DNA from: Oscillospiraceae bacterium
GTDB taxonomy: Bacteria; Bacillota_A; Clostridia; Oscillospirales; Oscillospiraceae
Length of the DNA stretch: 29,219 nucleotides
Reading direction: 5' to 3'
Assembly (NCBI GenBank): GCA_017408725.1
Contig: JAFQUA010000029.1
Span: 1-29,219, forward strand
This document shows, piece after piece, positions 22,680 through 29,219 of this stretch. The translations under genes were made by a program, and so were the position numbers. Position 1 is the first letter of the stretch. Each line of letters opens with the position of its first letter. The notes below the pieces were generated by a model. That model saw nothing but the letters and a program-made list of their open reading frames with translations. It was not told where the DNA came from and did no database searches.

Positions 22680-22760
22680 ATGACTGACAGATTTGCTCAC
22701 TTTGCAGCAACATCCGGGAATCAAAGCGCCGGAATGGGGAAAACTATGCAAAAAGGATGA
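22680..22760 (+). CDS. Possible 26-residue leader peptide
   Basis: ATG at 22680 has a GGAAGGGG-type ribosome site 8 bases upstream and a stop at 22758-22760. It encodes a short hydrophilic peptide beginning MTDRFAHFAATSG. A terminator-like hairpin starts at the next base, as in attenuated operons, but there is no run of a single regulatory amino acid and no clear plus-strand promoter. It could be chance. Confidence 0.25.
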   Translation: MTDRFAHFAATSGNQSAGMGKTMQKG

Positions 22761-22807
22761 AACTGCTATTTTGAGAATGGTCCCGGTGCGGTAGCAGTTG
22801 CCTTTTT
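22761..22807 (+). terminator. Terminator-like hairpin before the CofE-like gene
   Basis: AACTGCTA (22761-22768) pairs perfectly with TAGCAGTT (22792-22799) across a 23-base loop, followed by GCCTTTTT. Confidence 0.5.
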
Positions 22808-22852
22808 GGGAAATAAAAGTTTGTCAAAATCGAAAAAAAATAAAAATAAGGA

Positions 22853-22881
22853 TTGAAAAACAGAGCAAATTGCGGTATAAC
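22853..22881 (+). promoter_or_regulatory. Promoter of the CofE-like gene
   Basis: TTGAAA (22853-22858), 17-bp spacer, TATAAC (22876-22881). The leader before the ATG at 22948 is about 60 nt with GAGG near the start. Confidence 0.6.
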
Positions 22882-22947
22882 ATTGTTGTTGTGTTTATTC
22901 TAGCCGGAGTGGGCGACTTGCCGCATTTCGGGAAATGAGGTTACTGT

Positions 22948-24135
22948 ATGGAAAGAAAAGTCGGAACCACATCAAGAGGTATTCGCTGCCCCATCATCCG
23001 CGAGGGCGATGATCTGGCGAAGATCGTTGTGGACAGTGTTCTGGAAGCTGCTGAATGTGAAGGCTTCCCCATGAACGACCGGGATATTGTGGCGGTTACG
23101 GAATCCGTTGTTGCCCGTGCGCAGGGAAATTACGCATCCGTTGATGCCATTGCCAAGGATGTAAAGGAAAAACTGGGTGGCGAGACTGTGGGTGTTATTT
23201 TCCCCATTTTGTCCCGCAACCGTTTTGCTATCTGCCTGCGGGGCATCGCCCGGGGCAGCAAAAAAGTGGTGCTGATGCTGAGCTATCCTTCCGACGAGGT
23301 GGGCAACGAGCTGGTTTCTCTGGATAAGCTGGATGAGGCCGGTGTGAACCCCTACTCCGATGTACTGACGGAGTATGAATACCGCAAGCTCTTCGGCGAG
23401 AATCTGCACCCCTTCACACTGGTGGACTATGTGAAGTACTACGGCGATCTGATCCGGGAGGAGGGCGCTGAGGCAGAGATCATCTTTGCCAACAACCCCC
23501 GTGTTATCCTGAATTACACCAAGAATGTGCTCCATTGCGACATCCACACCCGTGCCCGTACCCACCGTATTCTGCTGGCTAATGGCGGCGAGCGGATCTG
23601 CGGTATGGATGACATTCTGAATCATAGTGTAGACGGCAGCGGCTTTAACGAAAAGTACGGCCTGCTGGGCTCTAACAAGTCCACCGAGTCCACCATCAAG
23701 TTGTTCCCCAATGCCTGCGATGATCTGGTGCTCAGCATCCAGAAGCAGCTGTTGGAGAAAACCGGCAAGCATATCGAGGTTATGGTCTATGGTGACGGTG
23801 CATTTAAGGATCCTGTTGGCAAGATTTGGGAGTTGGCTGACCCCATCGTTTCTCCTGCTTATACCCCCGGTCTGGAGGGCACACCCAACGAGCTGAAGCT
23901 GAAGTATCTGGCAGACAATGACTTTGCAGATCTCAGCGGCGAAGCACTGAAGAGGGCCATTGAGCAGAGAATTCGCGAAAAGGGCGATCTGGCTGGCTCT
24001 ATGGCATCTCAGGGCACGACTCCCCGCCGCCTGACGGATCTGATCGGCTCTCTGTGCGATCTGACCTCCGGCTCCGGTGACAAGGGCACCCCCATCATTT
24101 TGGTGCAGGGCTATTTTGATAACTATACCATGTAA
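22948..24135 (+). CDS. CofE-family (coenzyme F420-0:L-glutamate ligase-like) protein
   Basis: A 395-residue cytoplasmic protein with CofE/FbiB-N family features. It has an N-terminal block RGIRCPIIREGDDLA, DIVAVTESVVARAQG, ILSRNRFAICLRGIARG, a central acidic/metal segment, and the C-terminal MVYGDGAFKDPVGKIWELAD. CofE adds gamma-linked glutamates to F420-0 in methanogens and actinobacteria. No F420 genes are present here and such bacteria are not known to make F420, so a different acid or peptide-like acceptor is likely. It is longer than archaeal CofE, as in other clostridial members. Own promoter and terminator. Confidence 0.82.
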   Translation: MERKVGTTSRGIRCPIIREGDDLAKIVVDSVLEAAECEGFPMNDRDIVAVTESVVARAQGNYASVDAIAKDVKEKLGGETVGVIFPILSRNRFAICLRGIARGSKKVVLMLSYPSDEVGNELVSLDKLDEAGVNPYSDVLTEYEYRKLFGENLHPFTLVDYVKYYGDLIREEGAEAEIIFANNPRVILNYTKNVLHCDIHTRARTHRILLANGGERICGMDDILNHSVDGSGFNEKYGLLGSNKSTESTIKLFPNACDDLVLSIQKQLLEKTGKHIEVMVYGDGAFKDPVGKIWELADPIVSPAYTPGLEGTPNELKLKYLADNDFADLSGEALKRAIEQRIREKGDLAGSMASQGTTPRRLTDLIGSLCDLTSGSGDKGTPIILVQGYFDNYTM

Positions 24136-24140
24136 AATTT

Positions 24141-24171
24141 CAGCGCCGGTGATTTCACCGGCGCTGTTTTT
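24141..24171. terminator. Bidirectional terminator
   Basis: An 11-bp stem CAGCGCCGGTG (24141-24151) pairs with 24156-24166 and ends in TTTTT. It overlaps the last codon of the convergent reductase gene. Confidence 0.85.
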
Positions 24172-25177
24172 ATTCACCAAAATGCTCTGCTGCGGTTTTC
24201 AGCATCTGTCGGATGGGCAGGTTATAAGGACAGCGAGTCTCGCAGATACCGCAGCCAACGCAGGCAGATGCTTTGACTTGCAGTGTGGCATAGCGCTGCC
24301 TTGCCCAGTCGGCAAGACCGTAGCGGCTGATGTAGCCGTCAAATAGGAATACGCCGGGGATGTTGATACCCTCCGTGCAGGGAGCGCAGTAATTGCAGCG
24401 GCGGCAGAAATTGGTGCCGAGGGTGCGGCGAACCTCTGCAATAGCTGTGTTTTCCTCGGTTGTAAGAGGGGAAGTATCGCTGCAGGCGGCGATGTTCTGG
24501 TCGATCTCCATTACTTCCGCCATGCCGGGGATCACAACGGTCACATTTTCATTGGCACAGATATAGCGCAGTGCTAGAGTGGCATCCTCGATGGCACCGC
24601 CGGCCAGAGGCTTCATGCACACAAAGCCGATGTTCTTCTCCGCGCACTTGCGGATCAGCTTTTCGCCCTGGCTTTCCACGATGTTATAGGGGAACATGAT
24701 GGTCTCCACCCAAGGCTGCTCCAGTGAAGCCATGGCCACTTCCAGAGAGTGGGCGGTGATGCCAATGTGGCCAATTTTCCCCGCGGCCTTGGCTTCCAGT
24801 AAGGCTTCCACGGCACCGCCGGAAGCGATGACCTGCTGGAACTGAGTGGGGTTGGGGTTATGTACCTGATAAAGATCAATATAGTCTGTCCGCAGGTTTT
24901 GCAAACTGATATCGATGTCCCGTGCCATTTCCTCCTTGGTGCGGGACATGCTCTTTGTAGCGAGGATAAAATGCTCCCGGATACCCTCCAGAGCCTGCCC
25001 CAGATAGCGTTCGCTGACGGTGTAACCCCGGGCGGTGTCGATGTAGTTAATGCCTTCCGCCATGAGCCGATGCATCAGTACTTTTGTGCCTGCAGCATCA
25101 ATTTTTTGAATGGGAATGCCGCCAAAGCCCATGCGGGAGATCTTCAGGCCGGTTTTGCCGAGAATTCTGTATTCCAT
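24170..25177 (-). CDS. Aldo/keto reductase with C-terminal 4Fe-4S ferredoxin-like domain
   Basis: A 335-residue protein with an AKR barrel (1 to about 245) and intact catalytic tetrad D47, Y52, K75, H106. An Fe-S tail adds a Cys cluster at C258/C261/C264/C267 and a classic CxxCxxCxxxCP at C306/C309/C312/C316. Such fused AKRs are common in anaerobes and may couple NAD(P)H-dependent carbonyl reduction to ferredoxin; substrates are unknown. The ATG at 25177 with AAGGAG upstream is used; the TTG at 25196-25198 lies inside proC. It starts 10 bp after the proC stop, so the two are co-transcribed, which may hint at a semialdehyde substrate. Confidence 0.9.
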   Translation of the reverse strand: MEYRILGKTGLKISRMGFGGIPIQKIDAAGTKVLMHRLMAEGINYIDTARGYTVSERYLGQALEGIREHFILATKSMSRTKEEMARDIDISLQNLRTDYIDLYQVHNPNPTQFQQVIASGGAVEALLEAKAAGKIGHIGITAHSLEVAMASLEQPWVETIMFPYNIVESQGEKLIRKCAEKNIGFVCMKPLAGGAIEDATLALRYICANENVTVVIPGMAEVMEIDQNIAACSDTSPLTTEENTAIAEVRRTLGTNFCRRCNYCAPCTEGINIPGVFLFDGYISRYGLADWARQRYATLQVKASACVGCGICETRCPYNLPIRQMLKTAAEHFGE

Positions 25178-25187
25178 GGTAGTCTCC

Positions 25188-25973
25188 TTATTTGCCAAGC
25201 TGCTGATTTCGTTCGTAAGCGGCGGCGATACAGTCGATGACCGCGCCCCGGAAGCCGCTTTGCTCCAAGGCTCTTACACCGGCGATGGTGCTGCCGCCGG
25301 GGGAGCAGACCGCGTCCTTCAGCTGACCGGGATGGCTGTTGGTGGAAAGAACCATTTCCGCAGCGCCTGCCATGGTGGCAGCGGCGTAGGTCAGGGCTTT
25401 TTCGCGGGGGACACCGCAGGCTACCGCACCGTCGGCCAGTGCCTCCAGGAACATGTACATATAGGCAGGACCGCAGCCGGACAGGGAGCAGGCGGCATCC
25501 ATCAGCTTTTCGTCAATGGCATCCATTGTTCCGGAAAAGCGCAGATCGAAAAGAACATCGGAAAGGGTGGCATCGTCCACAAGACCATTGCGGCAGTATA
25601 GGGTCATGCCCTTGCCAACTGCCACGGGAGTATTGGGCATAATGCGGATCACGGGTAAGGAACAGCCTGCAAAGCCTTCGATTTGCTGCAGAGTCAGACC
25701 TGCAGCCATGGTGATCAGCAAAGGCTTATGCTCCTGCAGAAAAGGCTGGAGCGGGAGCAGAACAGATTCCATCATCTGGGGCTTGACGCATAAAAAGAGC
25801 CGTTCACACTTCTGGGCGGCATCTTCGTTGCTGCCGTAGGAAATGCCAAGTTCTTTGGCGATGGCGGCGGCTTTTCCGGAGCGGTCTGTCACCAGAATGT
25901 CCTTCGTAGCCTGAGACAGGGCATGGGCGACGGCACTGCCCATATTGCCGCAGCCGATAAATCCATATTTCAT
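25188..25973 (-). CDS. proC: Pyrroline-5-carboxylate reductase
   Basis: A 261-residue enzyme for the last step of proline synthesis, reducing pyrroline-5-carboxylate with NAD(P)H. It has the N-terminal Rossmann motif GFIGCGNMGSAV, then VKPQMM, RIMPNTPVAVGKGMT, and the C-terminal signature LSGCGPAYMYMFLEALADGA with VCSPGGSTIAG. The ATG at 25973 is preferred over an in-frame start 9 bp upstream, because AAGGTGA is correctly placed. First gene of the proC-AKR unit. proA and proB are not in the window. Confidence 0.95.
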   Translation of the reverse strand: MKYGFIGCGNMGSAVAHALSQATKDILVTDRSGKAAAIAKELGISYGSNEDAAQKCERLFLCVKPQMMESVLLPLQPFLQEHKPLLITMAAGLTLQQIEGFAGCSLPVIRIMPNTPVAVGKGMTLYCRNGLVDDATLSDVLFDLRFSGTMDAIDEKLMDAACSLSGCGPAYMYMFLEALADGAVACGVPREKALTYAAATMAGAAEMVLSTNSHPGQLKDAVCSPGGSTIAGVRALEQSGFRGAVIDCIAAAYERNQQLGK

Positions 25974-26003
25974 AATCGTCACCTTCCTGTCGGAAAATCA
26001 TAT

Positions 26004-26031
26004 ATTATAGAAGCAGTATATCACAAATCAA
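26004..26031 (-). promoter_or_regulatory. Promoter of proC-AKR
   Basis: Minus strand TTGATT (26026-26031), 16-bp spacer, TATAAT (26004-26009). Confidence 0.65.
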
Positions 26032-26050
26032 AGGGTATGACAAGAAGCGT

Positions 26051-26566
26051 TTACAGCGGTTTTCCCATTTTGAACCGCCAGAGCCGGTCCTGATCCTCCT
26101 GAGCGGCATAGCCAATGCCCACCCGTTTGTCCGTGAGGATCTCATAGTGCTTACCGTCATCTTCGATCCAGAAATCCTGGGTTTCCAGAATGGATTTCCG
26201 ATTCAGTTCCCCGGTAATTCCCAAAGCTTTGGTTAGCTTACCGGGACCGTTTGCATCCACGCAGGCCCGGATCAGCACTGCCTGCGGATCTTCCTTTTCA
26301 CCGGTGACGATGTTCAAAAGCCAGTGAATGCCGTAACAGAGATAAACATAGATAGTACCGGCATCGGCATAAAGCACCTCTGTCCGGGGAGTGCGGCCCT
26401 TGTGGGCGTGGCAGGCGGTGTCGCTTTCGCCGCAGTAGGCTTCCGTTTCCGAGATCCGCATCCGCAGTTCTCCTTGGTTGGTTTTGCGAACCAGTATTTT
26501 GCCCACCAGATCTCTGGCAACATCCAGACATTCCCGGTGATAGAATTCATATTGCAGCCGCTGCAT
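26051..26566 (-). CDS. mpg: DNA-3-methyladenine glycosylase (AAG/MPG family)
   Basis: A 171-residue base-excision repair enzyme that removes alkylated purines such as 3-methyladenine. It has the family motifs ISETEAYCG (39-46) with the catalytic Glu, GRTPRTEVLY, VYLCYGIHWLLNIVTG and a later PGKLTKALGI. It is slightly shorter than the roughly 190-200 residues usual in bacteria, mainly at the C terminus, but all motifs are present. AGGAGGT precedes the ATG. It is a single-gene unit with a strong promoter. Its stop lies inside the proC upstream region, and no terminator is obvious before that gene. Confidence 0.92.
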   Translation of the reverse strand: MQRLQYEFYHRECLDVARDLVGKILVRKTNQGELRMRISETEAYCGESDTACHAHKGRTPRTEVLYADAGTIYVYLCYGIHWLLNIVTGEKEDPQAVLIRACVDANGPGKLTKALGITGELNRKSILETQDFWIEDDGKHYEILTDKRVGIGYAAQEDQDRLWRFKMGKPL

Positions 26567-26596
26567 GGGATACCTCCTATGCTGTTTTATATATTC

Positions 26597-26625
26597 AGTA
26601 TAAGGATACCCGGAAAAAATGTCAA
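26597..26625 (-). promoter_or_regulatory. Promoter of the DNA glycosylase gene
   Basis: Minus strand TTGACA (26620-26625, full consensus), 17-bp spacer, TATACT (26597-26602). Confidence 0.75.
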
Positions 26626-26677
26626 TGCAGGCAACGATTTTGTGTTTTTGAACAATTACACTGCATCGAAAATACGG

Positions 26678-26698
26678 AATCGTTGCGTTTGTGACAAA
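26678..26698 (+). repeat. AATCGT-n-TTTGTGAC repeat, copy 1, upstream of serC
   Basis: AATCGT (26678-26683), four bases, then TTTGTGACAAA (26688-26698). It is repeated as AATCGT, one base, TTTGTGACGAA at 26758-26775. The copies flank the serC promoter and could be paired regulator sites. Confidence 0.4.
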
Positions 26699-26713
26699 TT
26701 ACGGTTTTTGCTA

Positions 26714-26742
26714 TTGTTTTTTGTCCGGGAAAGTGCTAATAT
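26714..26742 (+). promoter_or_regulatory. Promoter of serC-serA
   Basis: TTGTTT (26714-26719), 17-bp spacer, TAATAT (26737-26742) preceded by TGC. It is enclosed by a near-perfect inverted repeat (26713-26724 with 26750-26760, one base inserted). Confidence 0.65.
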
Positions 26743-26757
26743 ACATAGAACAAAAAC

Positions 26758-26775
26758 AATCGTCTTTGTGACGAA
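26758..26775 (+). repeat. AATCGT-n-TTTGTGAC repeat, copy 2, in the serC leader
   Basis: Second copy of the motif at 26678-26698, placed just downstream of the predicted transcription start and before the serC ribosome site. Confidence 0.4.
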
Positions 26776-26794
26776 AACATTGGGAGGGTTCGAT

Positions 26795-27877
26795 ATGTCA
26801 AGAGTGTACAATTTTTCCGCCGGTCCTGCTGTTTTGCCGGAAGCTGTGCTCCAGAAAGCAGCCGCTGAGATGATGGATTACCGGGGCACCGGTATGTCAG
26901 TCATGGAAATGAGTCACCGCTCTGCTGCTTATCAGAATATCATTGATACCGCCGAAAATGATCTGCGGGAGCTGATGGGAATTCCCTCTAACTACAAGGT
27001 ACTGTTCCTGCAGGGCGGCGCAAGCCAGCAGTTTGCCATGATCCCCATGAACTTGATGAAGAACAAAGTGGCGGATTATATCATCACCGGCCAGTGGGCA
27101 AAGAAGGCATGGCAGGAAGCAAAGCTCTACGGTCAGGCCAATGCGGTGGCCTCCTCTGCCGACCAGACCTTCTCCTATATCCCCGATTGCTCCGATCTTC
27201 CCATCAGTGAGAATGCGGATTATGTCTATATTTGCGAGAACAACACCATCTACGGCACTAAGTTCTGGCAGCTTCCGGATACCAAGGGCAAGCCGCTGGT
27301 TGCCGATGTATCCTCCTGCTTCCTTTCTGAGCCTGTGGATGTGGAAAAGTACGGTATGATCTACGGCGGCGTGCAGAAAAACATTGGCCCTGCCGGTGTG
27401 GTTATTGCAATTATTCGTGAGGATTTGATTACCGAGGATGTACTCCCCGGCACACCCACCATGCTGCGCTACAAGATCCATGCCGATAACGGCTCTCTTT
27501 ACAATACGCCTCCCGCATACGGCATTTACATCTGCGGCATGGTGTTCCAGTGGCTGAAGGAAATGGGCGGTCTGGAAGCTATGAAGGCACACAATGAGAA
27601 GAAGGCTGCCATCCTCTATGATTTCCTTGACCAGAGCAAGCTGTTCCGCGGCACGGTTGTGAAGAAAGACCGCTCGCTGATGAATGTGCCTTTCGTTACC
27701 GGTGATGAAGCCAAGGATGCCGCTTTCGTCAAGGCGGCCACTGCTGCCGGCTTTGTGAACCTGAAGGGCCACCGCACCGTTGGCGGTATGCGCGCAAGCA
27801 TTTACAATGCCATGCCCATCGAGGGCGTGGAGAAGCTGGTAGCATTCATGGATGATTTTGAGAAGAAAAACGGCTGA
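26795..27877 (+). CDS. serC: Phosphoserine aminotransferase
   Basis: A 360-residue PLP enzyme converting 3-phosphohydroxypyruvate plus glutamate to phosphoserine, the second step of serine synthesis. It starts with the family N terminus MSRVYNFSAGPAVLPEAVL and continues with EMSHRS, LFLQGGASQQFAMIPMNL, DVSSCFLSEPVDV and GGVQKNIGPAGV with PLP-binding Lys195. It ends with GHRTVGGMRASIYNAMP. The ATG at 26795 is used with GGGAGGG upstream; a 157-residue longer frame overlaps the opposite gene and the promoter. serA follows after a 13-bp gap. Confidence 0.97.
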   Translation: MSRVYNFSAGPAVLPEAVLQKAAAEMMDYRGTGMSVMEMSHRSAAYQNIIDTAENDLRELMGIPSNYKVLFLQGGASQQFAMIPMNLMKNKVADYIITGQWAKKAWQEAKLYGQANAVASSADQTFSYIPDCSDLPISENADYVYICENNTIYGTKFWQLPDTKGKPLVADVSSCFLSEPVDVEKYGMIYGGVQKNIGPAGVVIAIIREDLITEDVLPGTPTMLRYKIHADNGSLYNTPPAYGIYICGMVFQWLKEMGGLEAMKAHNEKKAAILYDFLDQSKLFRGTVVKKDRSLMNVPFVTGDEAKDAAFVKAATAAGFVNLKGHRTVGGMRASIYNAMPIEGVEKLVAFMDDFEKKNG

Positions 27878-27890
27878 TAAGGAGTAAATT

Positions 27891-29054
27891 ATGTATCAGA
27901 TCCATTATTTGAATCCCATTTCTCCCAAGGGCACTGCCCTCTGGACGGCAGACTATGAAAAAACTGCGGAAATGAACGCAGCCGATGCTGTCATGGTGCG
28001 AAGCGCTGTCATGCATGATTTGGACTTGCCGGAAAATCTTCTGGCAGTGGCCCGTGCCGGTGCCGGTGTTAACAATATCCCTCTGGATAAGTGCGCTGAG
28101 GCGGGTATCGTGGTGTTCAATACTCCCGGTGCCAATGCCAACGGCGTTAAGGAAATGGCCATCTGCGGTATGCTGTTGGGCAGCCGCGATGTGGTGGGCG
28201 GCATTCAGTGGGTGCAGTCTATCAAGGATTCCGGCGATGTTGCCAAGAAGGTGGAAAAGGGCAAGTCCCAGTTTGCCGGCAATGAGATCATGGATAAGAA
28301 GCTGGGTGTCATCGGTCTGGGCGCCATTGGCGGCCCTCTGGCCAATGCGGCCATCAGCCTTGGCATGAAGGTCTACGGCTATGACCCCTACATCTCTATT
28401 GATGCGGCATGGCATTTGGACAGCCACATCGTTCCCGTCAAGACTCTGGACGAGATCTACGAGGCCTGCGATATCATCACCGTGCATGTGCCGCTGCTGG
28501 ACAGCACCCGTAAGATGATCAATGCGGATGCCATGGCCAAGATGAAGGACGGCGTGATCCTCTTAAACTTCGCCCGTGACGCGCTGGTGGATGACGATGA
28601 TCTGGAAGCAGCGCTGCAGTCTGGTAAAGTCAAGCGCTACATCACCGACTTCCCCAATGACCGCACTGCCGGTATGGCAGGCGTTGTAGCCATTCCCCAT
28701 CTGGGCGCATCTACCGAGGAATCCGAGGATAACTGCGCCCGTATGGCCGTCAAGCAGGTGATGAACTATTTGGAAAACGGCAATATCGTCAATTCCGTCA
28801 ATTTTCCCAACTGTGATATGGGTATCTGCAATAAGGCAGGCCGTGTGACCATTCTTCACAGGAATGTTCCCAATATGCTGAGTCTCTTTACTGGCACTAT
28901 GGCTAAGGGGAATATTAACATCTCCGATCTGGTCAACCGTAGCCGTGGCGAATACGCCTACACCATGCTGGATCTTGATCATCCCGCTCCCGATTCTGTT
29001 ATCGAGGAATTGAAGAAGATGGATGAAGTTCTGAGAGTCAGAAAAATTCGCTGA
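27891..29054 (+). CDS. serA: D-3-phosphoglycerate dehydrogenase with ACT domain
   Basis: A 387-residue NAD-dependent enzyme for the first step of serine synthesis from 3-phosphoglycerate. It has NTPGANANGVKEMA (77-90), Rossmann GVIGLGAIGGPLANA (139-153), LLNFARD with Arg229, and PHLGASTEES with catalytic His270. A C-terminal ACT domain (about 316-387) probably senses serine. The usual catalytic Glu between Arg and His is not obvious: the region reads YITDFPNDR, as in a short clostridial SerA group. TAAGGAG precedes the ATG. Second gene of serC-serA; serB is not in the window. Confidence 0.95.
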   Translation: MYQIHYLNPISPKGTALWTADYEKTAEMNAADAVMVRSAVMHDLDLPENLLAVARAGAGVNNIPLDKCAEAGIVVFNTPGANANGVKEMAICGMLLGSRDVVGGIQWVQSIKDSGDVAKKVEKGKSQFAGNEIMDKKLGVIGLGAIGGPLANAAISLGMKVYGYDPYISIDAAWHLDSHIVPVKTLDEIYEACDIITVHVPLLDSTRKMINADAMAKMKDGVILLNFARDALVDDDDLEAALQSGKVKRYITDFPNDRTAGMAGVVAIPHLGASTEESEDNCARMAVKQVMNYLENGNIVNSVNFPNCDMGICNKAGRVTILHRNVPNMLSLFTGTMAKGNINISDLVNRSRGEYAYTMLDLDHPAPDSVIEELKKMDEVLRVRKIR

Positions 29055-29082
29055 ATGCAAAAAACTCCCGGCTGCAGCCCAA

Positions 29083-29101
29083 TGTCATTAAGTTAGTGAC
29101 A
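29083..29101. repeat. Short imperfect palindrome after serA
   Basis: TGTCATTAA-G-TTAGTGACA, one mismatched pair. It could be an element end or a regulator site; nothing else supports either reading. Confidence 0.3.
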
Positions 29102-29128
29102 AGGCCAAGAGGTAAATTAAACGAAACG

Positions 29129-29168
29129 AGAGCATCTAAGACAGGAAACTGTTTTGGATGCTCTTTTT
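29129..29168 (+). terminator. Strong intrinsic terminator of serC-serA
   Basis: A 16-bp stem (29129-29144/29149-29164, two G-T pairs) capped by a GAAA tetraloop and followed by TTTTT. Its 3' arm can instead pair with 29173-29183 (ATGCTCTTTTT with AAAAAGAGCAT). Confidence 0.85.
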
Positions 29169-29190
29169 CTGCAAAAAGAGCATGACAAGT

Positions 29191-29212
29191 AAGCGGATCA
29201 GAGGATCCGCTT
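29191..29212. repeat. Hairpin at the right edge
   Basis: AAGCGGATC (29191-29199) pairs perfectly with GATCCGCTT (29204-29212) across AGAG, followed by AAAAAAG at the window end. The lack of a T tract on either side argues against a plain terminator; it may belong to a feature beyond the window. Confidence 0.5.
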
Positions 29213-29219
29213 AAAAAAG

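Noticed and set aside
22972..24180. A 402-codon open frame on the minus strand opposite the CofE-like gene
   Set aside because: Shadow of a gene with full family motifs, its own promoter and terminator.
26324..26794. N-terminal extension of serC by 157 codons
   Set aside because: It overlaps the glycosylase gene, crosses both promoters, and the SerC family starts exactly at the ATG at 26795.
29083..29101. End of an insertion sequence
   Set aside because: A single short imperfect palindrome with no transposase and no matching partner end or target duplication in the window.

Overview
The window looks like chromosome from a gut-type clostridial Firmicute, most likely an Oscillospiraceae/Ruminococcaceae relative. 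This is inferred from AGGAGG-type ribosome sites, very frequent TGn-extended -10 promoters, Thr/Pro-rich lipoproteins, and a gene set (DUF1846, DUF5058, Fe-S aldo/keto reductase, CofE-like ligase) typical of anaerobic Clostridia. No rRNA, intact tRNA or CRISPR array is visible.

Bases 1 to about 3,900 are accessory DNA, visibly richer in A+T than the rest. In order they hold the tail of a small element protein, an ImmA/IrrE metallopeptidase, a zinc-ribbon protein, a strongly structured non-coding stretch with intrinsic terminators, and an ORF in which the C-terminal half of a large serine recombinase is joined in frame to an unrelated N-terminal segment. After these comes an intergenic stretch packed with hairpins, repeats and terminators, then a SASA-type carbohydrate esterase. 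Two copies of a 20-bp repeat bracket the esterase. This resembles the decayed end of one or more integrated elements.

Bases 3,900 to 11,000 carry surface and metabolic genes. These are a small conserved protein, a VanY-like lipoprotein carboxypeptidase with wall-binding repeats, a divergent CyuA-family cysteine desulfidase, a zinc-ribbon/TM2 protein with a DUF2752 membrane protein, a lipoprotein, and an MBOAT O-acyltransferase paired with a DHHW/AlgX-like protein for surface polymer acylation.

Bases 11,000 to 18,200 lie mainly on the minus strand: a MATE exporter, nagA with an atypical ROK kinase-like gene (amino sugar use), and a three-gene unit of two membrane proteins (one DUF5058) and a membrane-anchored M20 hydrolase resembling PM20D1.

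Bases 18,200 to 29,219 hold a DUF1846 protein, trkA-trkH (potassium uptake), a CofE-family ligase without visible F420 partners and preceded by a possible leader ORF plus hairpin, proC with a ferredoxin-like aldo/keto reductase, a 3-methyladenine DNA glycosylase, and serC-serA for serine synthesis, ending in a strong terminator. Most transcription units have a recognisable promoter and an intrinsic terminator, and both are listed.
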